Part shown: positions 1 to 6,424 of the stretch, in pieces
Position numbering within the stretch: position 1 is the stretch's first letter
Layout: each line of letters begins with the position of its first letter
Assembly: GCA_003818675.1 (NCBI GenBank)
Contig: RPPD01000093.1
Span: 1 to 7,617, forward strand
Direction of reading: 5' to 3'
DNA length: 7,617 nt
Source of the DNA: Spirochaetaceae bacterium
GTDB lineage: Bacteria; Spirochaetota; Spirochaetia; SZUA-6; RPPD01
Position numbers and translations under genes: made by a program
The notes under the pieces: model-generated
Databases searched by the model: none
What the model saw: only the letters and a program-made list of their open reading frames with translations
What the model was told of the DNA's origin: nothing

Positions 1-949
1 CATTTCCAAAGCGTACGACCAGGAAATCATGACGGCCGCGGTCTGCTGTAAGCACAATCTCCTCTGCCAAAAGTTTTGATGCACCATATACGCTTGCGGG
101 TTCCACCGCCTTGTCGGTTGAGATAAAGAGGAATCTGCCTGTATTGTAGGTGCTGGCCGCGTCAACGAGGTTTTTGGTGCCAAAGACATTATTCTTTATG
201 GCCTCAACCGGATTTTCCTCCAGCATGGGTACATGCTTGTGTGCTGCGGCATGGAAAATCACGTCAGCGTTCAATCTGTTTAAAATATAAAAAATAAAGT
301 CCCTGTCCTGCAGTTCGCCCAAAACCGGGATTATTGTGGCCTGTTCTCCCACGCCGCCCTGCTGTAAGAGCCTGAGTTCGCGGTCAATGTCATAGAGGCT
401 GTTCTCGCCGTGGCCAAGGAGGTAAAGCCTCGCGGCTCCACCTGAGAGAAGCTGGCGGGCGAGTTCGCTTCCTATTGAGCCGCCAGCGCCTGTAATAAGA
501 ACACGCTTGCCGCGGAGGTATGCCAGGCTCTTCTTGAGGCTCACCTTGACAGGGGTGCGGCCAAGAAGGTCTTCCGGATTCAGGGTCCTGGTCTGGATGA
601 AATGGCCCGAGTTGTCCAGGATCTGGGAGAGTTGGGGTAAAATCTTTATATTGAAAAACGGAGCTTTGGCTATGTCATTGTAGATTTTTGTAAGCTGTTC
701 GCCTGTTGCAGACGGAATGGCGATGATCGCCTCGTCTGCGGGGATCTGTTTGTAAAAGTCTATCACCCGGGCGAGGGGGCCTAAAACAGGCACTCCCAGA
801 ACCTTTGTGCCTATCTTGGCCGGATCATCGTCCAGAAAGGCCACAACCTCGCCAAGCACTGGTTTGGACATGATTTCCCGGGCTATGTTTGTGCCCGCGA
901 TACCCGCGCCAATGATGTATATCCGTTTTCTTTCTTTTGTCTTTCCCAT
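1..949 (-). CDS. FlaA1/CapD-type nucleotide-sugar dehydratase/epimerase, partial (3' end beyond window)
   Basis: Cytoplasmic NAD(P)-dependent enzyme of the FlaA1/CapD/WbpM family, which converts UDP-N-acetyl-hexosamines to 4-keto-6-deoxy sugars for surface glycans. 316 codons are visible. Residues 10-110 form a first Rossmann-like domain (GAGIAG at 14-19, FLDDDP at 38-43). The catalytic short-chain dehydrogenase domain starts near 148, with the nucleotide loop TGAGGSIGSE at 153-162, HAAAHKHVPMLE at 233-244 and STDKAVEP at 277-284. The active-site stretch VYGASK (287-292) supplies Tyr288 and Lys292; as I recall, WbpM-type large members have Met at the Tyr position. There is no N-terminal transmembrane segment: the ATG at 949 is followed directly by the Rossmann fold and overlaps the upstream stop (TGATG), so a membrane domain cannot be hidden upstream. 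It is probably translationally coupled to the antiterminator gene. Family assignment is secure; the exact substrate is not determinable. Confidence 0.93.
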   Translation of the reverse strand, partial: MGKTKERKRIYIIGAGIAGTNIAREIMSKPVLGEVVAFLDDDPAKIGTKVLGVPVLGPLARVIDFYKQIPADEAIIAIPSATGEQLTKIYNDIAKAPFFNIKILPQLSQILDNSGHFIQTRTLNPEDLLGRTPVKVSLKKSLAYLRGKRVLITGAGGSIGSELARQLLSGGAARLYLLGHGENSLYDIDRELRLLQQGGVGEQATIIPVLGELQDRDFIFYILNRLNADVIFHAAAHKHVPMLEENPVEAIKNNVFGTKNLVDAASTYNTGRFLFISTDKAVEPASVYGASKLLAEEIVLTADRGRHDFLVVRFGN

Positions 950-1488
950 CAGTCCTGTTCCGCACCTGTTGCCGCAGCTGTAGGCACTGCTGTCTCAAAC
1001 CCGAAATCGATGAGGAATGCGTTGTCATAGAGCGCAAGACGCACTTTGATCCTCTTCTTTCGTTTATCGACCTTAACTATCATTCCCTCAAGTCCTTTTA
1101 GCGGTCCTGCAAGAATTTTTATCTTCTGGTCCTTGGAAAAAACAACCTGTGACTTTTCCATGACTTCGCCGTGACGGATAAAGTGCATGACCAGTTCCAG
1201 GTCCTTTCCGAAAATAGGGGTGATTTCAAGGTTGCTTTTGAGAAAGCGGGAAAAGCCTGTGAGGGCTTTTAAATTGCGGAAAAGAAGCGGGGTGACGGTT
1301 TCTGTCTCCAAAATCAGATATCCGGGGAAGACAGGGGCTAAAACCTCCTTCAATTTGCCCTGTTTTTTGATGGCAAGTGAACGCCTGAGCCAGAAAAGAT
1401 CACAATCAGCCCTTGGGAGGAGTTCACGTGCATTGGAGAGGAAATCCCCCTCCTTGCCGGTTTTTACCTGTATGACATAGTAGTTCAT
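949..1488 (-). CDS. loaP: NusG-family specialised antitermination factor, LoaP-like
   Basis: A 179-residue paralogue of NusG that would bind elongating RNA polymerase and let it read through terminators in a long operon. The NGN domain covers about residues 1-105: it opens with MNYYVIQVKTGKE and carries the family signature VFPGYLIL at 53-60. A KOW domain follows at about 120-163 (IKILAGPLKGLEGMIVKVD). The opening YVIQVKTGKE and the KOW sequence resemble LoaP more than housekeeping NusG or RfaH. Gene context agrees: specialised NusG paralogues (LoaP, RfaH, UpxY) are commonly encoded at the head of polysaccharide or antibiotic clusters, and here the stop overlaps the start of a nucleotide-sugar enzyme. 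The ATG at 1488 is chosen because it gives the canonical N-terminus. Its ribosome-binding site is poor: an AGGAAAG lies about 15-18 bases upstream. The C-terminus ends in an Ala-rich tail. RfaH-type is the main alternative subfamily. Confidence 0.82.
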   Translation of the reverse strand: MNYYVIQVKTGKEGDFLSNARELLPRADCDLFWLRRSLAIKKQGKLKEVLAPVFPGYLILETETVTPLLFRNLKALTGFSRFLKSNLEITPIFGKDLELVMHFIRHGEVMEKSQVVFSKDQKIKILAGPLKGLEGMIVKVDKRKKRIKVRLALYDNAFLIDFGFETAVPTAAATGAEQD

Positions 1489-1531
1489 GGCGCGGTGCTG
1501 TTTCTTTCCTGATTCGCCTTATTAATAGCAT

Positions 1532-1587
1532 GAACCGCAGGTAATGGTCAAATAAGGAGAATTAACCGCAGATGCTCGTAGATGGAT
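1532..1587 (-). repeat. Degenerate intergenic repeat, left copy (CATCTnCG...ATCTGCGGTT words)
   Basis: Read on the minus strand, 1577-1587 gives ATCCATCTACG and 1564-1573 gives ATCTGCGGTT; a further CCTGCGGTTC lies at 1532-1541. The same order of words, in opposite orientation, occurs on the far side of the ATPase gene at 3080-3123. Similar CGCAGAT-based words are, from general knowledge, common in intergenic repeats of environmental and spirochaete genomes. The copies are diverged and of different internal length. Confidence 0.4.
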
Positions 1588-1602
1588 CGGGAGGGAACTG
1601 TT

Positions 1603-1638
1603 ATGATTTATCCTTTGAAAAAGGATAAAAGTACTTGA
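1603..1638 (+). CDS. Candidate 11-codon leader peptide upstream of ATPase gene
   Basis: An ATG at 1603 opens an 11-residue frame, MIYPLKKDKST, ending at TGA 1636-1638, 31 bases before the ATPase start. It is preceded by a strong Shine-Dalgarno, GGAGGG at 1590-1595, with a 7-base spacer. That site is better than the ATPase's own. Both arms of the perfect inverted repeat 1607-1629 lie inside this frame, so translating it would melt the hairpin. It could be a leader peptide, a remnant of a lost gene, or chance. No plus-strand promoter upstream of 1590 was recognised. Confidence 0.2.
   Translation: MIYPLKKDKST
1607..1629. repeat. Perfect 10-bp inverted repeat with 3-base loop
   Basis: TTTATCCTTT at 1607-1616 is the exact reverse complement of AAAGGATAAA at 1620-1629, with loop GAA. 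The core AAAGGATA recurs in direct orientation at 1653-1660, where its AAAGG is the only Shine-Dalgarno candidate for the ATPase gene (12 bases before the ATG). In RNA the left arm could therefore pair with either downstream copy. As DNA the palindrome could be an operator. It is not followed by a T-tract on either strand, so it is not an ordinary terminator. Confidence 0.6.
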
Positions 1639-1669
1639 AATTCTCCTTCCTTAAAGGATATATTATAGT

Positions 1670-3004
1670 ATGACGAAAAATGGCAATAACCCCTATGATT
1701 CGATACTTTTTGAGAAACTTACCGACTCTCTTGATTCTCTGCCGGAAAAGGGTACGAAACGCCTGGTATCTGGACGTGAAGCGATACCGAAAAAAGCAAC
1801 TGCCGTGATTGGAATGCGCAGGGCGGGCAAGACGACGTATATACATCAGGTGCGGCATGAACGGTTGGAGAAAGGAACGTATGTTTCCCGTTTGCCGTAC
1901 ATAAATTTTGAGGATGAAAGACTTGCGGGCATGGAAGCGGCTGGGCTTGCCCGACTCGTTGAGGAATATTACCGACGGTATCCCTCTTTTCGCGGGAAAG
2001 AAACTGTGGTGTGGTGCTTTGACGAGATACAGCTTGTTGCGGGTTGGGAACGGTTTGTCAGAAGGCTGTTGGATACGGAAAAGGTGGAAATTTTCATTAC
2101 TGGTTCTTCGGCCGCGCTGTTGTCCAGGGAAATCGCGACCTCGTTGCGCGGCAGGGCATGGGAGGTCGCAATATATCCCTTCAGTTTCAGGGAGGCGCTC
2201 TATCATTCCGGGCATCGCGAGAATGGGGATAACAAGCCTCTCTCCTCGCGGGAACGGTCGATGCTGGAGCATCAATTCCTTGAATATCTTGTCACCGGCG
2301 GATTTCCGGAAATCCAGGGTGCTGATGCCGCAACCCGCCAACAGTTATTGACGGATTATGTCGACGTTGCGATCCTGCGCGACGTGGTGGAACGGCATCG
2401 GGTGACAAACGTGGCAGGATTGCGATGGCTCGTGCGCCACATCCTCGGTAACGCCGCCTCGCTTTTCAGCGTTGAAAAATTCTTTTCATCATTAAAGTCG
2501 CAGGGATTTGCCATATCGAAGGATACTGTTCATCAACTGCTCGCATTTATTGAGGACAGTTTTCTCGTACGGACGGTATGGATGGAGTCTTCGTCGGAAC
2601 GGCAGCGAATGGTCAATCCCCGGAAGGTCTACCCGATTGATCCGGGCCTGATCCCGGTATTTGACCGCCAGAAAAGGAAAAACACCGGTCACGCGCTTGA
2701 GACCGTGGTCATGATTGAGCTTGAGCGCCGGAAAACGGAACTCACCTATGTGCGCACCCCGAACGGCCATGAGGTTGACTTTCTGGCGCGAATTCCTGGA
2801 AAAGGAATGGAGTTGATTCAGGTATGCGCTGACCCAGGTGATCCCGACACACTTGCGCGCGAAGTTCGCGCCTTGGAAGAAGCTGGGCGGATTCATAAAA
2901 AGGCCGTTAAGCGACTACTCACATTGACAAGGGTGGCTCCGCGACCTGCGATACCGGATGATGTCATAGTGCAACCGGTGTACGAGTGGTTACTTCAGCC
3001 CTGA
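1670..3004 (+). CDS. AAA_14 / DUF4143 family ATPase
   Basis: A cytoplasmic P-loop ATPase of the AAA_14 plus DUF4143 architecture; biochemical role unknown for most members. Walker A is GMRRAGKTT at 48-56, Walker B VVWCFDEIQ at 113-121, and a sensor-1-like FITGSS sits at 142-147. The FSFREAL motif (171-177) and GGFPEI (210-215) are typical. The DUF4143 half follows from about 230 and ends in a PD-(D/E)XK-like region: Glu344, HEVDFL at 367-372 (Asp370), and ELIQV at 381-385, where Gln occupies the usual Lys position. At 444 residues it has normal length and is intact. It stands alone, divergent from the polysaccharide genes and convergent with the pectin operon, flanked by inverted copies of a small repeat, which suggests a mobile or orphan cassette. 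The start ATG has weak SD AAAGG with 12-base spacing. Functions proposed for relatives include toxin-like or defence roles, but nothing here decides that. Confidence 0.92.
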   Translation: MTKNGNNPYDSILFEKLTDSLDSLPEKGTKRLVSGREAIPKKATAVIGMRRAGKTTYIHQVRHERLEKGTYVSRLPYINFEDERLAGMEAAGLARLVEEYYRRYPSFRGKETVVWCFDEIQLVAGWERFVRRLLDTEKVEIFITGSSAALLSREIATSLRGRAWEVAIYPFSFREALYHSGHRENGDNKPLSSRERSMLEHQFLEYLVTGGFPEIQGADAATRQQLLTDYVDVAILRDVVERHRVTNVAGLRWLVRHILGNAASLFSVEKFFSSLKSQGFAISKDTVHQLLAFIEDSFLVRTVWMESSSERQRMVNPRKVYPIDPGLIPVFDRQKRKNTGHALETVVMIELERRKTELTYVRTPNGHEVDFLARIPGKGMELIQVCADPGDPDTLAREVRALEEAGRIHKKAVKRLLTLTRVAPRPAIPDDVIVQPVYEWLLQP

Positions 3005-3016
3005 TGGATAAAAATA

Positions 3017-3067
3017 ATGATTACAGGTGATATCATCAATCAAATAGACCGCATCCGGATAGCGTAA
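3017..3067 (+). pseudogene. Candidate remnant of type I restriction methylase gene start (HsdM N-terminus)
   Basis: A 16-codon frame, MITGDIINQIDRIRIA, starts 13 bases after the ATPase stop. From memory, HsdM methylases begin MITG(D/E)(I/L)KxxxDxxW followed by an AFWxGG helix; 11 or 12 of the first 13 residues here fit that pattern. The similarity stops at position 14, where Arg stands for the expected Trp, and a TAA follows two codons later. No other HsdM sequence is seen downstream, only a repeat. A chance match is possible at this length. Confidence 0.35.
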
Positions 3068-3079
3068 CTATTTTCTTCT

Positions 3080-3123
3080 ATTCATCTGCGTACGCGCGGA
3101 TAATCGCGCGGGAATCTGTGGTT
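3080..3123 (+). repeat. Degenerate intergenic repeat, right copy, with inner CGCGCG palindrome
   Basis: Words ATTCATCTGCG (3080-3090) and AATCTGTGGTT (3113-3123) match, in inverted orientation, the left copy near 1564-1587. Between them lies CGCGCG-gataat-CGCGCG (3093-3110), an inverted repeat with 6-base arms and loop that is absent from the left copy. Confidence 0.4.
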
Positions 3124-3169
3124 TTCCTTTTCTTGTCTTGTTGATCCTGTCAAAATGCCATTTTTCAAT

Positions 3170-3209
3170 AAAAAAAGCCCCATCCAGGGCCATAAGGTCC
3201 TGGATGGGG
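3170..3209 (-). terminator. Intrinsic terminator of the pectin/solute-binding operon
   Basis: CCCCATCCAGG (3178-3188) and CCTGGATGGGG (3199-3209) form a perfect 11-bp stem, extendable by GCC/GGT to about 14 pairs with loop ATAA. On the minus strand the stem is followed by one C and seven T (3170-3176), the classic Rho-independent form. It starts 29 bases beyond the solute-binding protein stop. On the plus strand no T-tract follows, so it does not serve the convergent ATPase gene. Confidence 0.92.
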
Positions 3210-3238
3210 AATACTAAAAAAACACAAATGCAGGATGT

Positions 3239-4681
3239 TTAGCTGTTCAATTCCTTTATCATCGTTTCAACACCCAGGGTTTTGGCGCGATCGGCATAGA
3301 GTTTCATGCCGGCTTCAATGGTGAGATCTCCCTTGGTGATTTTGGAAAAGATTTCCAGCCGCAGCAGGTGGAGCTGGCCTATTCCCCTGTCATACACGGG
3401 GCCGCCGGATTCAAGGGGCACGCTCTCAAGGTTCGCGCGCCACACGGCGAGTGAGTTCATTGTTTCCTTGTCAAGCGCAAAGGGCAGTTTCCAGTCATTC
3501 AGCGTAAAAGTGGGCTCAAGATACGCCTTGCCCCACGGTACTTTGGGATTTGACGGGCCCGGCAGCATTTCAATGGTTCCGGGAGCGCCGCCCTTTTTCC
3601 AATGCATGCCTTCAACCCCATAGGTGAAGAGCATTTGTCCGCGGCCCTTGTCCCACATCAGGCCGATGAAATTGTCAAATACGGCCTTGGGATCCTTTGT
3701 TTTTGTTGAGATGCAGAAAACCGGCGCGAGCCTGTTCAGGTACCGTGCGCCCTTGATGGCGGGAAGCGGGACAACAACTGCTTTTTCAGTGTCGCCGGTC
3801 CTTGTGTCGCGCTGGATGTTGAATCCCCATTTCCCGGCCCAGTATTCAAAAAGGCCCAAGCGACCCTGGAAGAATTTTTCCCTCATGATGCTCGTTGTGT
3901 TGGTGAAGATTTCCGGGTCAACAATTCCCCTCTTGTAGAGGTCCTGCCACCGGCCCAAGGCCTGGGCCATTTCCGGCTGTGAAAAGCCGTCCACCCACAC
4001 GCCTGCCTTTTTTGTGAAATTGCCTTTTGCGTCAAGCATTACCAGGCGGTTGTACATGTCCTGGAAAATGGCGTCGCCTGTCAGGGTGACAGAGTAGCCT
4101 ACCGTATCCGCCTTGCCGTCCTGGTCCGGATCTTTTTTGGTGAATGCCTCAAGCACCTCGACCATCTCTTCATAGGTTGTTGGCATCTTCAGGCCGAGGT
4201 TGTCAAGCCAGTCCTTGCGGATGTATCCAAGGCAGCCGCCGCCCAGCTGGAGGGGGAAAAAATACAATTTCCCGTCCTTCATGCGGTAGGAGTCAATAAG
4301 TTCCCCGGGGATGGCCGCGATGTTGGGATTCGCTGCGGCAAAATCATCAAGCGCTATTGCAGCTCCGTCTTTCGCATAGAGCGCCGCCTGTGTTGGCATG
4401 GTCTCGTAAATATCCGGGATTTCGCCGGACGCGATCATGATGCGGAGCTTTTCCTGATATTGCGCGTGAAGCGGCTGGTTGACGACGAGCTGTATGCCTG
4501 TCAGCTTTTTAAATTCAGCAACCCAGAGATCACGCCTGTCCTCTTCCTTGAGGACGATGTCCAGCGTTGCCTTGATTGTCGAGATCGTCGGCTTTGTGGC
4601 CGGTTCATCCGCCTGTCCCTCGGCAAACGAGAAAAAGGGCAGGGCGAGAATACAGACCAGGATAATACAGATTCTTTTCAT
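3239..4681 (-). CDS. Extracellular solute-binding protein, family 1 (LplA-like), sugar ABC transporter
   Basis: Periplasmic receptor of an ABC sugar importer. With the ATG at 4681 it has 480 residues. This start is preferred over an in-frame TTG at 4693 because GGAGG lies 5 bases before the ATG and overlaps the TTG codons. Residues 1-20 (MKRICIILVCILALPFFSFA) form a Sec signal peptide with probable cleavage SFA|EG and no good lipobox, so the mature protein should be soluble. Family hallmarks are AEFKKLTGI (55-63), the binding-protein segment RKDWLDNLGLKMPTTYEEM (155-173), and the calcium-loop-like DPDQDGKAD (184-192). The fold resembles LplA/YtcQ-type proteins that bind oligosaccharides. Placed directly after a pectate lyase gene, its ligand is probably an oligogalacturonide; this is inference. 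A strong terminator follows, and no permease or ATPase gene of the transporter is in the window. Confidence 0.93.
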   Translation of the reverse strand: MKRICIILVCILALPFFSFAEGQADEPATKPTISTIKATLDIVLKEEDRRDLWVAEFKKLTGIQLVVNQPLHAQYQEKLRIMIASGEIPDIYETMPTQAALYAKDGAAIALDDFAAANPNIAAIPGELIDSYRMKDGKLYFFPLQLGGGCLGYIRKDWLDNLGLKMPTTYEEMVEVLEAFTKKDPDQDGKADTVGYSVTLTGDAIFQDMYNRLVMLDAKGNFTKKAGVWVDGFSQPEMAQALGRWQDLYKRGIVDPEIFTNTTSIMREKFFQGRLGLFEYWAGKWGFNIQRDTRTGDTEKAVVVPLPAIKGARYLNRLAPVFCISTKTKDPKAVFDNFIGLMWDKGRGQMLFTYGVEGMHWKKGGAPGTIEMLPGPSNPKVPWGKAYLEPTFTLNDWKLPFALDKETMNSLAVWRANLESVPLESGGPVYDRGIGQLHLLRLEIFSKITKGDLTIEAGMKLYADRAKTLGVETMIKELNS

Positions 4682-4711
4682 GGAACCCTCCAATAATGGT
4701 AAGTAGTCGCG

Positions 4712-4742
4712 GTATCCAGCTTCAGGATACTGCGCAAGTATA
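4712..4742 (-). promoter_or_regulatory. Possible promoter and operator upstream of solute-binding protein
   Basis: On the minus strand a TATACT box (4737-4742) lies about 56 bases before the start codon; no convincing -35 box is seen at 16-18 bases. Just downstream, around the predicted transcription start, is an inverted repeat GTATCC-N7-GGATAC (4712-4717 and 4725-4730). It could be a repressor operator or a short 5' hairpin. No terminator was found between the lyase stop and this site, so read-through from the lyase gene is also likely. Confidence 0.35.
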
Positions 4743-4798
4743 ACATAATTTGCACATGAAGACCATATGCATGCGTCTCCTTTTCTTTCTATGCAAAG

Positions 4799-6412
4799 TC
4801 ATTTTGCGAGCACATTCTTTCCCGGAGCATGCCTGGCCTGCCATGCAGGATACAGCTTCTCTATAAGATACCCGGGAGCATAGGTATAATAGGAATACCC
4901 GATGCGGCGTTCGTGTTCGATTTCAGCGAGCGTTGGTTTTTTCACCCCGTCACGTCCGACGAAGAACGCCTTGTACGTATTCAAGTCATGAAAACGGCCC
5001 CATATAGGTGGCGCTGCAGGGTCCTTTTCCACGACCATATCCCTTCCCTGGGGAAGCGCCGGATCTCGTTTTTCAACAAGACGGATCCCTGTGATCCTGA
5101 CCTTGTCAAACCAGGCTACCGCACCCTGGATCGAAGCGATGACCTCGGGTGCCGGATTCTCGATCTGCATGAGGTACTGAACAATCCCGACGCTCTCCGA
5201 ACCGCTTAACGACGGCAACTCATACGTGCGCGCCGTTGCAGGCTGCAAAGTCACGGGATCATGCTGGGCGCACCATACCGTGGGTATTCCATTATTGCGG
5301 ACCTGTGTAGCGAGAATGCACTGCAATCCCTTGTCAAGCGAGGTTTTTATACGCGCGCGGCGATCGCTGTCAACAAAGGCGAACTCCGGGCTGTTCTTCA
5401 TCACCTGGGTGAACAGATTCATAACATTGATCATGGCATTGTCATTATAAGTTATGCAAACGCTATAATCACCCTTGGCGAGTGGATATACCTGCGGCCA
5501 TCCGCCCTTGGGGTATTGCGCAACCAGCAGAAAATCGATGCCGGCAAGCGCTCCGGCCTTGAAACGCTCCACGCCCGAGATCGTTCCCAGCTTGGCGAGG
5601 TAGGTGATTTCATAAATCGTCGCCATGTTGTCGATGGTGGAGTCAACGAGTATTTTATCCCTTTTCAACATCTCGACTTCCGCTGGAGAGAGCACCGTTG
5701 CCATGTCCAGGTTCTTGGGAAATCCACCGGTGTTTCTCTGGTAAAGCAGGACATTGTCTCCCACGCGCGCGGCCTCCGCGGTTTTAAACCATTCATCCGG
5801 CATTGTAGTGGCGCCCTTCCACGTGAGGGGCGGGAATTCCACCTTTGCCGGCGTTGAAGTGCTGGTGGTTCTCGGAACGCGGACTCCTGGTCCCTTGACT
5901 ATAACAACGTATTGCACGCAGCCGCCACTCTGCCCGTTCGGGCCCAGGCTGACTGTACTTCCCGCAGGAAATTGTTTGCTGAAAACGCTCATGACAAGGG
6001 GCGGCGATCCGGTTATGATCAGGTCCTCCTTTGTGTCAGTCCAGCCTGAAAACCATGCCGGTTTTTGTATGACACGGTCGTCATACGCGACCATCACACT
6101 GGCATCAGTAAGCACCTTGAACAAGACGAGCGTGTCACCTGCGAAATTCTTTGAATCGCAGGCGGACCTGACCCAGTCCAGGCCAACGAACACCCTGGGT
6201 ACATCCTCTATCAGATACACCCTGTCACCGAAGATCTTGTCCTTTACCTGCAGGTTTTCCTGGATGCTCCAGGCAGCAGCGGCCTTGACGTTGGTATCCA
6301 GGACCTTGAGGTCGCTGATGATGACCTCTGTTATCTGCGGACCGCTGGTCGCGCAGGCCAACATCAGGCAGCATACGAGTCCCGCGGCTGCCAATTTATA
6401 AAAAAGACGCAT
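4799..6412 (-). CDS. Pectate lyase family 10 (PL10) lipoprotein with N-terminal accessory module
   Basis: Cleaves polygalacturonate by calcium-assisted beta-elimination. 537 residues. Residues 1-20 are a lipoprotein signal (LMLAC, Cys20), so it should be membrane-anchored, probably surface-exposed. Residues 29-173 are a beta-rich module shared with the preceding gene, followed by a Ser/Thr/Pro linker (about 174-192). The PL10 domain spans about 195-525: GGFPKN (229-234), DNMATIYEI (261-269), KGGWPQ (302-307), YNDNAM (322-327), ARTYELPSLSGSES (394-407), GRFHDLNTYKAFFVGRDG (472-489), RRIGYSYY (502-509). Asp261, Asp324 and Arg396 are spaced 63 and 72 apart; as I recall, the Cellvibrio Pel10A active-site residues D389, D451 and R524 are spaced 62 and 73, so these are the likely catalytic set, with Arg396 the base. 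SD GGAGGG precedes the ATG by about 6 bases, and the upstream stop is 12 bases away: same operon. Confidence 0.95.
   Translation of the reverse strand: MRLFYKLAAAGLVCCLMLACATSGPQITEVIISDLKVLDTNVKAAAAWSIQENLQVKDKIFGDRVYLIEDVPRVFVGLDWVRSACDSKNFAGDTLVLFKVLTDASVMVAYDDRVIQKPAWFSGWTDTKEDLIITGSPPLVMSVFSKQFPAGSTVSLGPNGQSGGCVQYVVIVKGPGVRVPRTTSTSTPAKVEFPPLTWKGATTMPDEWFKTAEAARVGDNVLLYQRNTGGFPKNLDMATVLSPAEVEMLKRDKILVDSTIDNMATIYEITYLAKLGTISGVERFKAGALAGIDFLLVAQYPKGGWPQVYPLAKGDYSVCITYNDNAMINVMNLFTQVMKNSPEFAFVDSDRRARIKTSLDKGLQCILATQVRNNGIPTVWCAQHDPVTLQPATARTYELPSLSGSESVGIVQYLMQIENPAPEVIASIQGAVAWFDKVRITGIRLVEKRDPALPQGRDMVVEKDPAAPPIWGRFHDLNTYKAFFVGRDGVKKPTLAEIEHERRIGYSYYTYAPGYLIEKLYPAWQARHAPGKNVLAK
5894..6334 (-). 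repeat. Module copy 1 (inside pectate lyase)
   Basis: Encodes about residues 27-173 of the lyase. It is paralogous to 6428-6859: aligned by eye, about 93 of 143 residues are identical, and DNA identity includes a 29-base run (6143-6171 equals 6671-6699) and a 19-base run (6246-6264 equals 6774-6792). This indicates tandem duplication of the module. Confidence 0.9.
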
Positions 6413-6424
6413 TTAGAACCCTCC

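Larger units (their letters stand above)
1489..1690. promoter_or_regulatory. Divergent control region between loaP-like gene and ATPase gene
   Basis: The two genes diverge from this 181-base gap. On the minus strand, TTGCCA (1681-1686, inside the ATPase start) and TATATC (1657-1662) are 18 bases apart and could drive the antiterminator gene, giving a leader of about 160 bases. A perfect TATAAT also occurs on the minus strand at 1662-1667 but has no good -35 box. On the plus strand TTGAAA (1635-1640) and TATATT (1659-1664) are 18 bases apart; this promoter would start transcription almost at the ATPase ATG. None is strong enough to be certain. The gap also carries repeated AAAGGATA words and part of an intergenic repeat, listed separately. 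Confidence 0.25.

Noticed and set aside
1607..1629. The perfect inverted repeat as an intrinsic terminator
   Set aside because: The stem is A/T-rich and no U-tract follows on either strand.
1601..2341. Minus-strand 246-codon frame across the ATPase gene
   Set aside because: It overlaps the Walker motifs of a well-supported gene on the other strand and shows no domain character.
3178..3209. The GC-rich hairpin as a bidirectional terminator
   Set aside because: The plus strand has no T-tract after the stem; only the minus strand fits.
4681..4693. TTG at 4693 as the solute-binding protein start
   Set aside because: The TTG runs into the GGAGG that serves the ATG at 4681, and the signal peptide begins naturally at MKR.
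4829..6401. Several long open frames on the plus strand opposite the pectate lyase
   Set aside because: They are antisense shadows of a gene with clear family motifs, have no ribosome-binding sites and give compositions unlike real proteins.
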